A DNA stretch of 62,805 bases from Candidatus Zipacnadum vermilionense. GTDB lineage: Bacteria > Armatimonadota > Zipacnadia > Zipacnadales > Zipacnadaceae. Below are positions 1-7,200 of this stretch, piece by piece. Location of the stretch: positions 1 through 62,805 of the forward strand of contig JALGSV010000020.1 in assembly GCA_029821755.1 (NCBI GenBank), read 5' to 3'. The first letter of the stretch is position 1. Every line of letters begins with the position of its first letter. Made by a program: the position numbers and the translations under genes. The notes below the pieces were generated by a model. That model did not search any database and was not told the origin of the DNA. It worked only from the letters and a program-made list of their open reading frames with translations.

Positions 1-1293
1 GGAGGCGGCATAGGGTACGGGGAAGGGCCGGGAAGTGGCGGCGGGAGGGGGGCGGGAACCGGCACCGGGCGCGGGGCGATGGCCCTGGCGGCGCTGCCCG
101 GCCCGGGAACCGGCGGCAGTGGCCCCGGTAGCGGCGGCGGAGTGGGCGGCGGCACCGGCCCCGGCGGCGGGGGAATCGGCGGCGGGGGCAGCGGGAGCAG
201 TGGGCCGATGACGTGCGTGGTAGCCGGGGGAGGAGGCGGTATCGGTGTAGGCCCCGGCCTGCCGGGCGGTGGCGGCACCATGAGGATCGGCGGCGGAGGA
301 GAGGGACCGGGTGGCGGCGGAGGCGGCGGTACCGGAACCGGCGGCCGGGCCGGGCCGGCGCTGATGGCTTTCGTCCTGCCGGGCACCGGCCTGGGCGGAT
401 TGGGAAGGGGCACTGGCGGAGGAGGCACCGGCAGCGGCGCCGGAGGCACCGGGGGAGGCGGGCCAATAGCTATTGGTGTAGGCACTGGGGGCGGCGGCCT
501 GGGACTGCCGGGGTTGCCGCGAAGCCTCGCGGCCCTGACGCCCGGAGGCGGGGCCGGCGCGGGACCCGGCGGGACTGCGGGCCTGGGAAGGCCCATGTCC
601 GCTCCGGGTGCGGCGGGACCGGGCGGCTTGTACGTGGGTGTCACCGGCAGCTTCGACCTGCCCCGCGGCGTCTTCAACACCGACTACGAAGCGGACCCCC
701 AGAGCATGCCCAACCTGCTGGCCGAGATCCGCAAGCGCACCAACGTACACGTCACCATCAGCGACCGCGTCGTCACGCTGCTCCCGGCGGACCTGCAGGA
801 CCTGCCCATGCTGCACCTGCGCGGGCACGTCGTCACGCTGCTCCCGGCGGACCTGCAGGACCTGCCCATGCTGCACCTGCGCGGGCACCGGGCTTTCAGC
901 TTCACCCCGGAGGAGCGCCAGACGCTCCGCCAGTACGTGGCCCAGGGCGGGACCGTCCTGGGGGAGGACTCGCACGGTCCCTTCGGCGAGTGCTTCCGCC
1001 GGGAGATGCGGTTGATCTTCAATAAGGGCCTGCGCGACCTGCCGCAGGACCACGAGATCTACCGCGCGCACTATGTGCTCAAGTCGGTCCCGGCCGGGGA
1101 TATGGGAGAGCGCTACCCGATACAGGGCGTGGACGTGGGCGGGCGGCTGGGGGTCATCTTCTCGCGGAATGACTACGGGGGCTGCTGGGACGGGACCGGC
1201 GGGTGGGTGCGCCCCGAGAGCCGCGAGCCCGCCTTCGAGATGGGCACCAACCTCTTCGTCTACATCGTTGCGCACTGGGTGAAGAAGAAGTAG
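1..1293 (+). CDS. DUF4159-domain protein with Gly-rich N-terminus (5'-partial)
   Basis: The reading frame is open from base 1, so the gene very likely begins upstream of the window; the first ATG inside it is at 79. The first ~200 residues are extremely Gly-rich low-complexity sequence. The last ~210 residues read as a DUF4159 domain, a class-I glutamine-amidotransferase-like fold without known catalysis: a start like FNTDYEADPQS, then FTPEERQTLRQYV, GGTVLGED and a C-terminal SRNDYGG region. A perfect 20-residue in-frame duplication (bases 768-888) lies inside the domain. Proteins of this family are usually exported or envelope-associated, but the N-terminus is not visible here. It ends at a TAG, followed by a palindromic repeat element. 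Domain call fairly firm; function unknown. Confidence 0.75.
   Translation, partial: GGGIGYGEGPGSGGGRGAGTGTGRGAMALAALPGPGTGGSGPGSGGGVGGGTGPGGGGIGGGGSGSSGPMTCVVAGGGGGIGVGPGLPGGGGTMRIGGGGEGPGGGGGGGTGTGGRAGPALMAFVLPGTGLGGLGRGTGGGGTGSGAGGTGGGGPIAIGVGTGGGGLGLPGLPRSLAALTPGGGAGAGPGGTAGLGRPMSAPGAAGPGGLYVGVTGSFDLPRGVFNTDYEADPQSMPNLLAEIRKRTNVHVTISDRVVTLLPADLQDLPMLHLRGHVVTLLPADLQDLPMLHLRGHRAFSFTPEERQTLRQYVAQGGTVLGEDSHGPFGECFRREMRLIFNKGLRDLPQDHEIYRAHYVLKSVPAGDMGERYPIQGVDVGGRLGVIFSRNDYGGCWDGTGGWVRPESREPAFEMGTNLFVYIVAHWVKKK
768..888 (+). repeat. Perfect 60-bp tandem duplication inside the DUF4159 gene
   Basis: Bases 768-827 and 828-887 are identical and base 888 continues the match, so the period is 60 and the frame is kept. 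The unit encodes 20 residues including LLPADLQDLPM. No mismatch separates the copies, which implies a very recent duplication or an assembly artefact. Confidence 0.95.
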
Positions 1294-1323
1294 GGGAGGA
1301 GAGGGCCGCTGCCCGCTCCTCTC

Positions 1324-1479
1324 GTAGGGGCGGATGTTGCGGGTCCGAAGCCGCAACATCCGCCCGCGAGTGCGGCAGCCAAGCCGCCGGGGGCGTAAGG
1401 TCCCGGCAAGGCGGAAGTTTCACCGTCTACGCGGGCGGATGTTTCGCGGGATACGACCCCGCGAAGTATCCGCCCCTAC
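1324..1479. repeat. Composite REP-like element, ~156 bp, with 12-bp outer inverted repeats
   Basis: The ends are GTAGGGGCGGAT (1324-1335) and its exact reverse complement (1468-1479). Inside are two hairpins: a perfect 15-bp stem at 1328-1365 and a near-perfect stem at 1433-1475. It lies between two convergent genes, so it could act as a transcript end. A 155-bp relative is at 18215-18369 and a half copy at 49639-49687. Confidence 0.85.
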
Positions 1480-1507
1480 GAAGCCGCGAGGCCGTGCGTG
1501 CACGCTC

Positions 1508-4033
1508 TCATGGCGCGAGGCACTGGAAAGCCGGGCCCGCCAGCGGATAGGTTCCCGGTCCCCCGAAGTTGATCTCCAGGGCCACCGGCGGCTCGGGGAC
1601 GCCCACGATCTGCACGCTGTGCCACCCCTTCTGCAGCGAGACCGGCAGGTAGGCCCAAGCCCCCTCGCGTGACGCCCCCAGGTCCTTCCCGTCCACTCGC
1701 AGTGTCGCCTGCCCGGCGCTGAGGCGCATCTGGAACTGGTAGGTGTCGTCGGTGGGGACCTCGAACCAAGCGTCGAGCTGGAACTGCTCGAAGGGCTTGG
1801 TCCCGGACTCGTCCAGGGTGGAGACCTCCAGCTTCTCCAGCAGCACCGGGGCTTGGCTGCCGGCCTGCAGGCGCAGGCCGGGCTGCAGCTTACCCGCGGG
1901 CGCGGGCGAGGCGGGCCAGGGCGCGGGTGGGGTGATGCGGACCTCCACCGGCGCGGCCCGGACCTGCTGCCCGGCGGCATTGATCGCCACCGCGTGTAGT
2001 TGTACCCTCCCCATCCCCAGCACCCGCGGGTTCACTTGCATCGTCCCCCCTGCTCCCGTCAGTCTCCCCACCAGGCGCTGGTTGTGGAGCACCACGACCT
2101 CGCGTGCCTCGGGGAAGGACACGGTCAGGGCCAGTGGCTGGTCCCAGGGGGCCTGCGAGGGGGCAGTGACCTGAAAGGAGCGCGCGCGGCTACGCACGAA
2201 GATAGGGATGACCACCCGGCTCTGGGTCTCGATCGGCCCGGCGGCGATTCCCACCACGCGCAGCTCATGCCATCCCTCGCACAGGCCAGCGGTGTCCAAG
2301 AGCAAGGCCTCGCCGGGCTGGGCGGTGCCCTGTCGCGTGCCATCCACGAACAGCTCCAGGTGATCGAAGGGGCGGGCGTCGGTCCCGGCGGCGATGGTGA
2401 AGCTGAGCTGGCCGGTGACGACCTCGCCGGGCTGGGCCCCGGAGACCCTCAGCGCCGGAGGGGTAGCCCACGGTTGGCAGAGCGGGTCGCCGAGGATCAA
2501 CAGGTGGTAGGGGCCGGGCACCGCCTGGTAGAAGGCCTCGGCCAGAGAGCACCCGCGCGCGTAGTGGACCTGCACGAAGGGATTGGGGAACTTGTTGACG
2601 ATGGCGAAGGGCTCGGCCACAGTGCCGGAAGTGCCGGCGGCCCCGGCGCGCATCCACTCCGTGATCGGGGTTTGCCCGGCCCAGGGCTCCATGATCCCGC
2701 CGAAGCTGGTCAGGTGCTCGCAGAGGGCGCCGGGGAGGAGCTTGCTGCCGCTGGCGGACCAGTCAAAGCTGGCGCTGCCCGCTACCAGTCCGGCGACGTC
2801 CTGCGCCTGCTGGGGCAGAACGCCGCCCACGATTTTGCCCTTGACGCCCAGCGTCTCCAGCTCGGCCACCGCGGAAGCGAAGGCCCACTCCCGAGTGGTG
2901 GAGCGGATGTCGCCGTTGCGCATGAAGTAGACGGTGCCCTGCGGATGAGTGCCGTCGGCGGCGGCGCTCCGGCGGAGGTAGTCGAGCGCCTCCGGCACGG
3001 AGTTGCCGCGGCCGCTGGTCACGGCCAGGGCGGTGGAGAGTAAGTAGTGGGGAGCAGGCGGACTGTCGGGGACCACGCCCTCGCGCCCCCAGCCGTAGCT
3101 GCTGCGGAAGCCGTGGCTGTCGAAGGTCTCGAAGGACTTGTGCTGGAGCGTCTCGATGAGCGCCTTGAAGTCGGGTAAGTCGCGGAGCGAGGCCAGGTCG
3201 TTGTCCGTGGGCATCCGGGCGTAGTCGTACCAGCCGCAGGTGGTGGCGGCTTGCAGGCTACGGATCGCCGCCGCCGGCTGGTCGGTCACGGCCTGAGCGC
3301 AGGCGAGGTTGTACAGCACCTCGGAGCTGGCGGGATGCGCCGCGGCCAGGGCAGTCAGTTTGCCGGCGGCGTCCGCTGCGCCCTCCCGCTCCCACTGCAA
3401 GTCGGCGTCGGTCGGCTCGGTCTTCTCCTTGGCGCGATCAGCGGCCCGTTTCTTGCGCTCGCGGAAGAACTGCTGGGTCTCGCGCAGCACCGCTCGCTGC
3501 TCGTCGGTCCAGGGCACGTCATCCCACCGCTCCTGCTGGACCGCGCGGGCATAGCGATTGGCGCCCAGATCGACATAAGCGAGGTTGCGCGACAGGGTGA
3601 GCGGGTAGAGAAAGGTGAGGGCAGTCGTAGACAGCCACGGCTGGGCGCAGTGATGCGGCATGCGGTCCAGCGGCTTGGCCCCGGTCAGGTCGGCCCAGGC
3701 GTCGGCCTTGGTGGGCAGATCGGCGGAGTAGATGACATAGTCGATCTGCCCAGCCAGTCCGCGCTTCTGGATCGCGCTCAGGACGGGGATTAGGATTTGC
3801 TCGCGGAAGTAGTCGATCGGTACGTGGTCGAACTGGCTGATCCCGGAAAGGTAGATGACGTTGGTCGGGGGCACCTGGCGCAGGGCGACAAACTCGTTGG
3901 CCACGGCCATCGAGGCCCAACTGTCGGCGTTGACCACCACCGCCACGTTCTCCGGCCCGCCCCCGGCGTAGGCGCCGGCGGCGCAGAGCGCGAGAGCGAC
4001 AACCAGCAGACCCGCGCCACGGAGTGATTCCAT
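1508..4033 (-). CDS. TIGR03790-like secreted protein with C-terminal PA14-like domain
   Basis: 841 residues. A signal peptide (LLVVALALCAAGAYAG) is followed by the start typical of TIGR03790 proteins: ENVAVVVNADSWASMAVANE, then RQVPPTNVIYLSG. These are large exported proteins of unknown role found in Armatimonadota, Planctomycetota and Acidobacteriota. Residues ~200-300 contain TPR-like alanine-rich helices. The middle (~320-530) continues the family core. Residues ~530-700 are beta-rich. The last ~140 residues (FEVPTDDTYQFQMRLSAG, LRVDGKDLG, GWHSVQIVG) look like a PA14-type carbohydrate-binding domain. AGGGG lies 7 nt before the ATG. It is the last gene of a minus-strand group, 47 nt after the RidA-like gene. 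Family call good; activity unknown. Confidence 0.75.
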   Translation of the reverse strand: MESLRGAGLLVVALALCAAGAYAGGGPENVAVVVNADSWASMAVANEFVALRQVPPTNVIYLSGISQFDHVPIDYFREQILIPVLSAIQKRGLAGQIDYVIYSADLPTKADAWADLTGAKPLDRMPHHCAQPWLSTTALTFLYPLTLSRNLAYVDLGANRYARAVQQERWDDVPWTDEQRAVLRETQQFFRERKKRAADRAKEKTEPTDADLQWEREGAADAAGKLTALAAAHPASSEVLYNLACAQAVTDQPAAAIRSLQAATTCGWYDYARMPTDNDLASLRDLPDFKALIETLQHKSFETFDSHGFRSSYGWGREGVVPDSPPAPHYLLSTALAVTSGRGNSVPEALDYLRRSAAADGTHPQGTVYFMRNGDIRSTTREWAFASAVAELETLGVKGKIVGGVLPQQAQDVAGLVAGSASFDWSASGSKLLPGALCEHLTSFGGIMEPWAGQTPITEWMRAGAAGTSGTVAEPFAIVNKFPNPFVQVHYARGCSLAEAFYQAVPGPYHLLILGDPLCQPWATPPALRVSGAQPGEVVTGQLSFTIAAGTDARPFDHLELFVDGTRQGTAQPGEALLLDTAGLCEGWHELRVVGIAAGPIETQSRVVIPIFVRSRARSFQVTAPSQAPWDQPLALTVSFPEAREVVVLHNQRLVGRLTGAGGTMQVNPRVLGMGRVQLHAVAINAAGQQVRAAPVEVRITPPAPWPASPAPAGKLQPGLRLQAGSQAPVLLEKLEVSTLDESGTKPFEQFQLDAWFEVPTDDTYQFQMRLSAGQATLRVDGKDLGASREGAWAYLPVSLQKGWHSVQIVGVPEPPVALEINFGGPGTYPLAGPAFQCLAP

Positions 4034-4080
4034 GCGATTCCCCTTGCAGCAAATCGCTCCGCGAAGAGCACGGGGCGTGG

Positions 4081-5217
4081 CTACAGTATAGGGGGAGTGG
4101 CGGTGGGAGGGAAGGGGGCCCTGCCTCGCACCGCGTCCACCTCCAACTCAAAGAGCAGGTCGTCGCGGCAGATGACGGCGTGGGCTACGACCACCGGCAG
4201 TTCCGGCAGGCCGTGGGTGGTGCGGTAGCGCTCGAAGGCGGCCTCGTCCTCGGCCCGACGCACGTAGGCCGTGGCGCGGGTGACATCCCCCCAGTTCATG
4301 CCGCGAGACTCCAGGAGGGCCGCGATGACCTCGCACGTCCGAGCGACTTGGCCGGGGAGGTTGTCCACATGTACCGTCCGACCGTCAGGGGCGATGCTGG
4401 CGGTGCCGGAGACGAGCAGACGCTGCAGGTCCGGCATGGCCACCTCCACCGCACGGCTAAAGGAGCTGCCGTACTGCAGCGCGGGGCTCTGTAGTGGGGA
4501 GGGTAGAGGCTGCACTGTCGCTTGGGGAGACAGGGGCTTGACCGCGTAGGCGCCGGCTACCAGGGCCGCGCCCAGAGGATTACCGGCGCCGATGCCAGTG
4601 CTGGCCGGGACCAGGCCGTCGAATACGCCACGCTCGGTGAAGAAGGCAGTGCGCACGCGATTGAAGTCGTCGTACCAGGAGAGAATATCGTCCAGGAAGA
4701 GCCAGGTACGGACGACGTGGGAGAAGTCCATGTCAGCGAGGGCCAGGGCCTGCTCCAGGCGCTCGAAGGTGCGGCGGGCCTGGACCGCCGGCGGGGCGGT
4801 GGTGTCCGGATCGTGGATGCCGCTCAGCATCACCTCGACGGCATGGGAGTCGGACACCGCCAGGCCGACCGGATGCCCCTCCAGCGCCAGCGGCCGGACC
4901 TGCGCACCGACGATAGCCTGCAGGTGCGCACCACCCAATCCGTTGCCGGCTGCCCCGCCGTGTACCCAGGTTAGGGGCAACTGCGCTCGGCTCAGCAGCG
5001 ACTGCGCCGCGGCCCGGTCGGTCTCGTGCAGCTCCGGGGCGAAGACCTCGGCGGCGGCGACCCGGGCCGCCAGTGCCTGCCCCAGGTGCTGCGCCGTTGC
5101 CACCAAACTCCCCGGCATGGCCCCCACCTGGGTCACGAACACCTCCCGCATCCCGTCACGGAGCAGCTCGCGCATCTGCCAGCCCTGCCCGGTTGGTTCC
5201 ATAGTACCTGCCGCCAT
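4081..5217 (-). CDS. RidA/YjgF-fold protein, two-domain (chorismatase-like architecture)
   Basis: 378 residues, about three times a single RidA domain. The C-terminal ~130 residues are clearly RidA-like: LLVSGTASIAPDG, then LPGQVARTCEVIAALLESRG and a closing ELEVDAVRG. The N-terminal part (VVRTWLFLDDILSWYDDFN, then PASTGIGAGNP) resembles the other half of two-domain YjgF-like proteins such as chorismatases. The RidA catalytic Arg that normally follows Pro-Ala near the end is absent here (PVVVAHAV); the acidic residue in FELEVD is kept. So imine/enamine deaminase activity is doubtful, and chorismate chemistry is only a structural analogy. GGAGG lies 8 nt before the ATG. It appears cotranscribed with the TIGR03790-like gene. 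Confidence 0.7.
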   Translation of the reverse strand: MAAGTMEPTGQGWQMRELLRDGMREVFVTQVGAMPGSLVATAQHLGQALAARVAAAEVFAPELHETDRAAAQSLLSRAQLPLTWVHGGAAGNGLGGAHLQAIVGAQVRPLALEGHPVGLAVSDSHAVEVMLSGIHDPDTTAPPAVQARRTFERLEQALALADMDFSHVVRTWLFLDDILSWYDDFNRVRTAFFTERGVFDGLVPASTGIGAGNPLGAALVAGAYAVKPLSPQATVQPLPSPLQSPALQYGSSFSRAVEVAMPDLQRLLVSGTASIAPDGRTVHVDNLPGQVARTCEVIAALLESRGMNWGDVTRATAYVRRAEDEAAFERYRTTHGLPELPVVVAHAVICRDDLLFELEVDAVRGRAPFPPTATPPIL

Positions 5218-5255
5218 GCTGAAATCCTCCGTCCATCGGCACTCCGTCGGTCAAG

Positions 5256-5762
5256 CTATGGTTGAACAATCTCGAAGGAGACAGCCGGCAAGACGCCCCA
5301 CGACACGCGGCGCTCGGGTAGCTCCGTGCCATCGGGACGCTTCCTCGCCACCATAACGAAAGCCTCCACCACCAGGTTGTCGGCATAGCCTACTTTGGCC
5401 GTCTGTCCATCGGCCTTGAGCACCGACGCCAGCCCGCCGGGAGCGGCGGTCACTGGTCCTAGCGACACGCCCTCCAGCGGGTCGAGGAGCGCTAACTGAA
5501 TCTGCTGCGCCAGCCAGGGGCCTGGTCGCCAAGGAGAATCGCCAAGATCAGGAGCTGCCGCCAGAGACCAAAATGTGAAGGCAGTGTACCCATCGGGAAC
5601 CGTTCCGTCTGCAGCGCGCGCTGCTGAGGACAAGGACGGGGTCCCGCGGCGGTTGATTCCCCGCGACTTTTCTCGCTGCAGCACAAGGAGGGTATACCCG
5701 CCTCGGGCAGGAAAGACACCCCCGCTCGTATTAACAGTATGGAGGAGAGTTGTGGCAAGCAC
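5256..5762 (-). CDS. Hypothetical protein, uncertain start
   Basis: Up to 168 residues, ending 38 nt before the RidA-like gene on the same strand. The C-terminal ~90 residues look protein-like (VTAAPGGLASVLKADGQTA, then YADNLVVEAFVMVARKRPDG). The N-terminal third is Arg/Ser-rich and would overlap the start and ribosome-binding site of the divergent methyltransferase gene, so the real start is probably internal, or the gene is a truncated remnant. No family recognised. Support comes only from residue composition and the tidy spacing to its downstream neighbour. Confidence 0.4.
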   Translation of the reverse strand: MLATTLLHTVNTSGGVFPARGGYTLLVLQREKSRGINRRGTPSLSSAARAADGTVPDGYTAFTFWSLAAAPDLGDSPWRPGPWLAQQIQLALLDPLEGVSLGPVTAAPGGLASVLKADGQTAKVGYADNLVVEAFVMVARKRPDGTELPERRVSWGVLPAVSFEIVQP

Positions 5763-6495
5763 CTATCGCAGCCCTGATTGGGATACGTATCGCATGGATT
5801 ACAGCCATTCGCACCGGGAGGTGGAGCCGCCGGAAAAGGAGATCGGCGTGGTGGGGGAGGCGCTGGAGTGTCTGCGGGAGGCGGACATCCTGCCGCATAC
5901 CGAGTACAACCCCGACAAGTTCCTGGCGCATCGGCGGGCCGTGGCCGAGTTGTTCGAGATTCCCTGGACAGCGATCACTCCGCGCGTACAGCGGCTACTG
6001 TACGCGATCAACGCGATTGTGCAGCCGCGGAATATGATTGCGGCGGGGGTGTTTTGCGGGAACACCTTCATCTCCAACGCCGGGGCCGGGGTGGGGCCGG
6101 GGGCGTGCTATGCGGCGAGGCAATTGCTGGGCGTAGAGATCGTGCCGGAGGAGGCCGCCCGCGCCGAGCGCAACGTGCGGCGGATTGACCCCTCGGGGAT
6201 AGCGCGAGTGGTAGCGGCGGATGCGGTGGAGGTGGTAGCCGAGTTCGCGGAGCCGATTGACCTGCTCTACCTCGACGCCGATGGGGCCGGGGGCAAGGGG
6301 AAGGGGATCTACCTGGAGATTCTGGAGGCCGCGGAGCCGCGTCTGCACCCCGGCAGCGTGATCCTGGCGCACAACAGCGTCAACTGCGCAGAGCGGTTGG
6401 AGCACTACCTGGCGTACGTCCGGGAGCCGGGACGGTTCCCCGCCAGTGTGAATGTGATCGTGGATGGGGAGGGGCTGGAGGTTACGGGGAGGTAA
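5752..6495 (+). CDS. Class I SAM-dependent methyltransferase-like protein
   Basis: 247 residues from a GTG start with GGAGGAG 4 nt upstream. I prefer this to the longer in-frame ATG at 5575 because the added 59 residues look non-coding. Rossmann methyltransferase signs are visible: a glycine-containing first strand and loop (AAGVFCGNTFISNAGAG), an acidic residue ending the second strand (LLGVEIVPEEAARAERN) and LLYLDADG after strand four, followed by GSVILAHNSVN. The layout is that of O-methyltransferases of the TylF/class I type, but the substrate cannot be read. It stands alone, divergent from the RidA-like group. A palindromic repeat follows the stop and may terminate transcription. Confidence 0.65.
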   Translation: MASTYRSPDWDTYRMDYSHSHREVEPPEKEIGVVGEALECLREADILPHTEYNPDKFLAHRRAVAELFEIPWTAITPRVQRLLYAINAIVQPRNMIAAGVFCGNTFISNAGAGVGPGACYAARQLLGVEIVPEEAARAERNVRRIDPSGIARVVAADAVEVVAEFAEPIDLLYLDADGAGGKGKGIYLEILEAAEPRLHPGSVILAHNSVNCAERLEHYLAYVREPGRFPASVNVIVDGEGLEVTGR

Positions 6496-6509
6496 GGGGG
6501 GCTCTTTGT

Positions 6510-6534
6510 AGGGCGCGGGCTTGTACCGCGCCCT
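6510..6534. repeat. Palindromic repeat (GTAGGGCGCGG family)
   Basis: A 9-bp perfect inverted repeat, AGGGCGCGG / CCGCGCCCT with a 7-nt loop, 14 nt past the methyltransferase stop. A near-identical reverse-oriented copy sits at 20902-20926 and a fragment near 23334. It may act as a terminator hairpin, though no U-tract follows. Confidence 0.65.
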
Positions 6535-6544
6535 TCCCGTCTCT

Positions 6545-6788
6545 CCTACCCCGCCTCGCTTCGCTCGGCACCCCTCCCCTGGCGGGGAGGGGCCGGGGAA
6601 TTGGTGGGCGAGACGCTGGTGCGACCGGGAGGAGGAGGCGTGGCACGCGTTCTGCCGGACCGGGAGGAGGAGGCGTGGCACGCGTTCTGCCGGAGTCACC
6701 TACCCCGCCTCGCTTCGCTCGGCACCCCTCCCCTGGCGGGGAGGGGCCGGGAGATTGGTGGGCGAGACGCTGGTGCGACCGGGAGGAG
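6545..6788. repeat. 90-bp direct repeats flanking a 35-bp tandem duplication
   Basis: 6545-6634 recurs at 6699-6788 with only a small difference (period 154). Each copy carries the intergenic palindrome containing CACCCCTCCC and GGGGAGGGG. Between them a 35-bp unit is repeated perfectly twice (6623-6657 and 6658-6692). There is no gene here; the interval fills the gap between the methyltransferase and rhaM. A relative of the palindrome is at 20651-20703. Confidence 0.9.
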
Positions 6789-6826
6789 AGGGCGGGCTAG
6801 AAGGCCCGCCCCACGCGCAAGGGGCC

Positions 6827-7144
6827 TCAGTCGGTGTGGAAGTACTCCTCCAGCCACTGCAGGCCGCCGCTCTCCAGGTCGCCAGAGCCGGCGGCGAAGA
6901 ACTCGGCCATGCCTGCCTGCCAGCGCGCGTTGACCTCGGTCTCACCCAGACGGCGCAGGGAGTCGCGGATGTTGTCCCCCTCCAGGCACCCCACGATTAG
7001 CCCGTCCGGGCGGCAGAACAGCGAGTAGTTGCTGAGGCCGACGGCCCGGATCGCCTCCAGCATCTCCGCCCAGACCTCATGCGCCGCCAGGTATTCCTCC
7101 AGCCGCTCCGGTTTCACTTGCATCAGAAAGCAGGCGCGTGCCAT
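6827..7144 (-). CDS. rhaM: L-rhamnose mutarotase
   Basis: 105 residues, the normal size of RhaM (DUF718, ~104 residues). It interconverts alpha and beta anomers of L-rhamnose in the cytoplasm. Family pattern seen: ACFLMQVKPERLEEYLAAHE with the conserved His, then NYSLFC, VGCLEGDN, ARWQAGMAEFF and a closing WLEEYFHTD that matches the usual LQEVFHL end. It lies 56 nt downstream of the apiosidase-like hydrolase gene on the same strand, so the two are probably one operon. A short palindrome (7162-7186) occupies the gap. No rhamnose isomerase or kinase is in the window. Close relatives act on L-fucose or other deoxy sugars, so exact sugar specificity is inferred. Confidence 0.88.
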   Translation of the reverse strand: MARACFLMQVKPERLEEYLAAHEVWAEMLEAIRAVGLSNYSLFCRPDGLIVGCLEGDNIRDSLRRLGETEVNARWQAGMAEFFAAGSGDLESGGLQWLEEYFHTD

Positions 7145-7161
7145 AGGAACTCCTTTCCATA

Positions 7162-7186
7162 CCCTCTATCCTGCCAGGAGAGAGGG
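7162..7186. repeat. Short palindrome in the hydrolase-rhaM gap
   Basis: CCCTCT (7162-7167) pairs with AGAGGG (7181-7186) around a partly self-complementary centre. It resembles the intergenic palindromes at 6545, 11541 and 20651. It could form a processing hairpin in the two-gene mRNA. Confidence 0.5.
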
Positions 7187-7200
7187 CCAGGGGGGCAGGG

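Noticed and set aside
5575-5751. Longer N-terminus for the methyltransferase
   Set aside because: The added 59 residues are Arg/Ser-rich and unlike the family, and the GTG at 5752 has a strong ribosome-binding site.
6545-6788. Possible CRISPR-like array from repeated units
   Set aside because: Only two long copies and one tandem pair, with no regularly spaced unique spacers and no cas genes.
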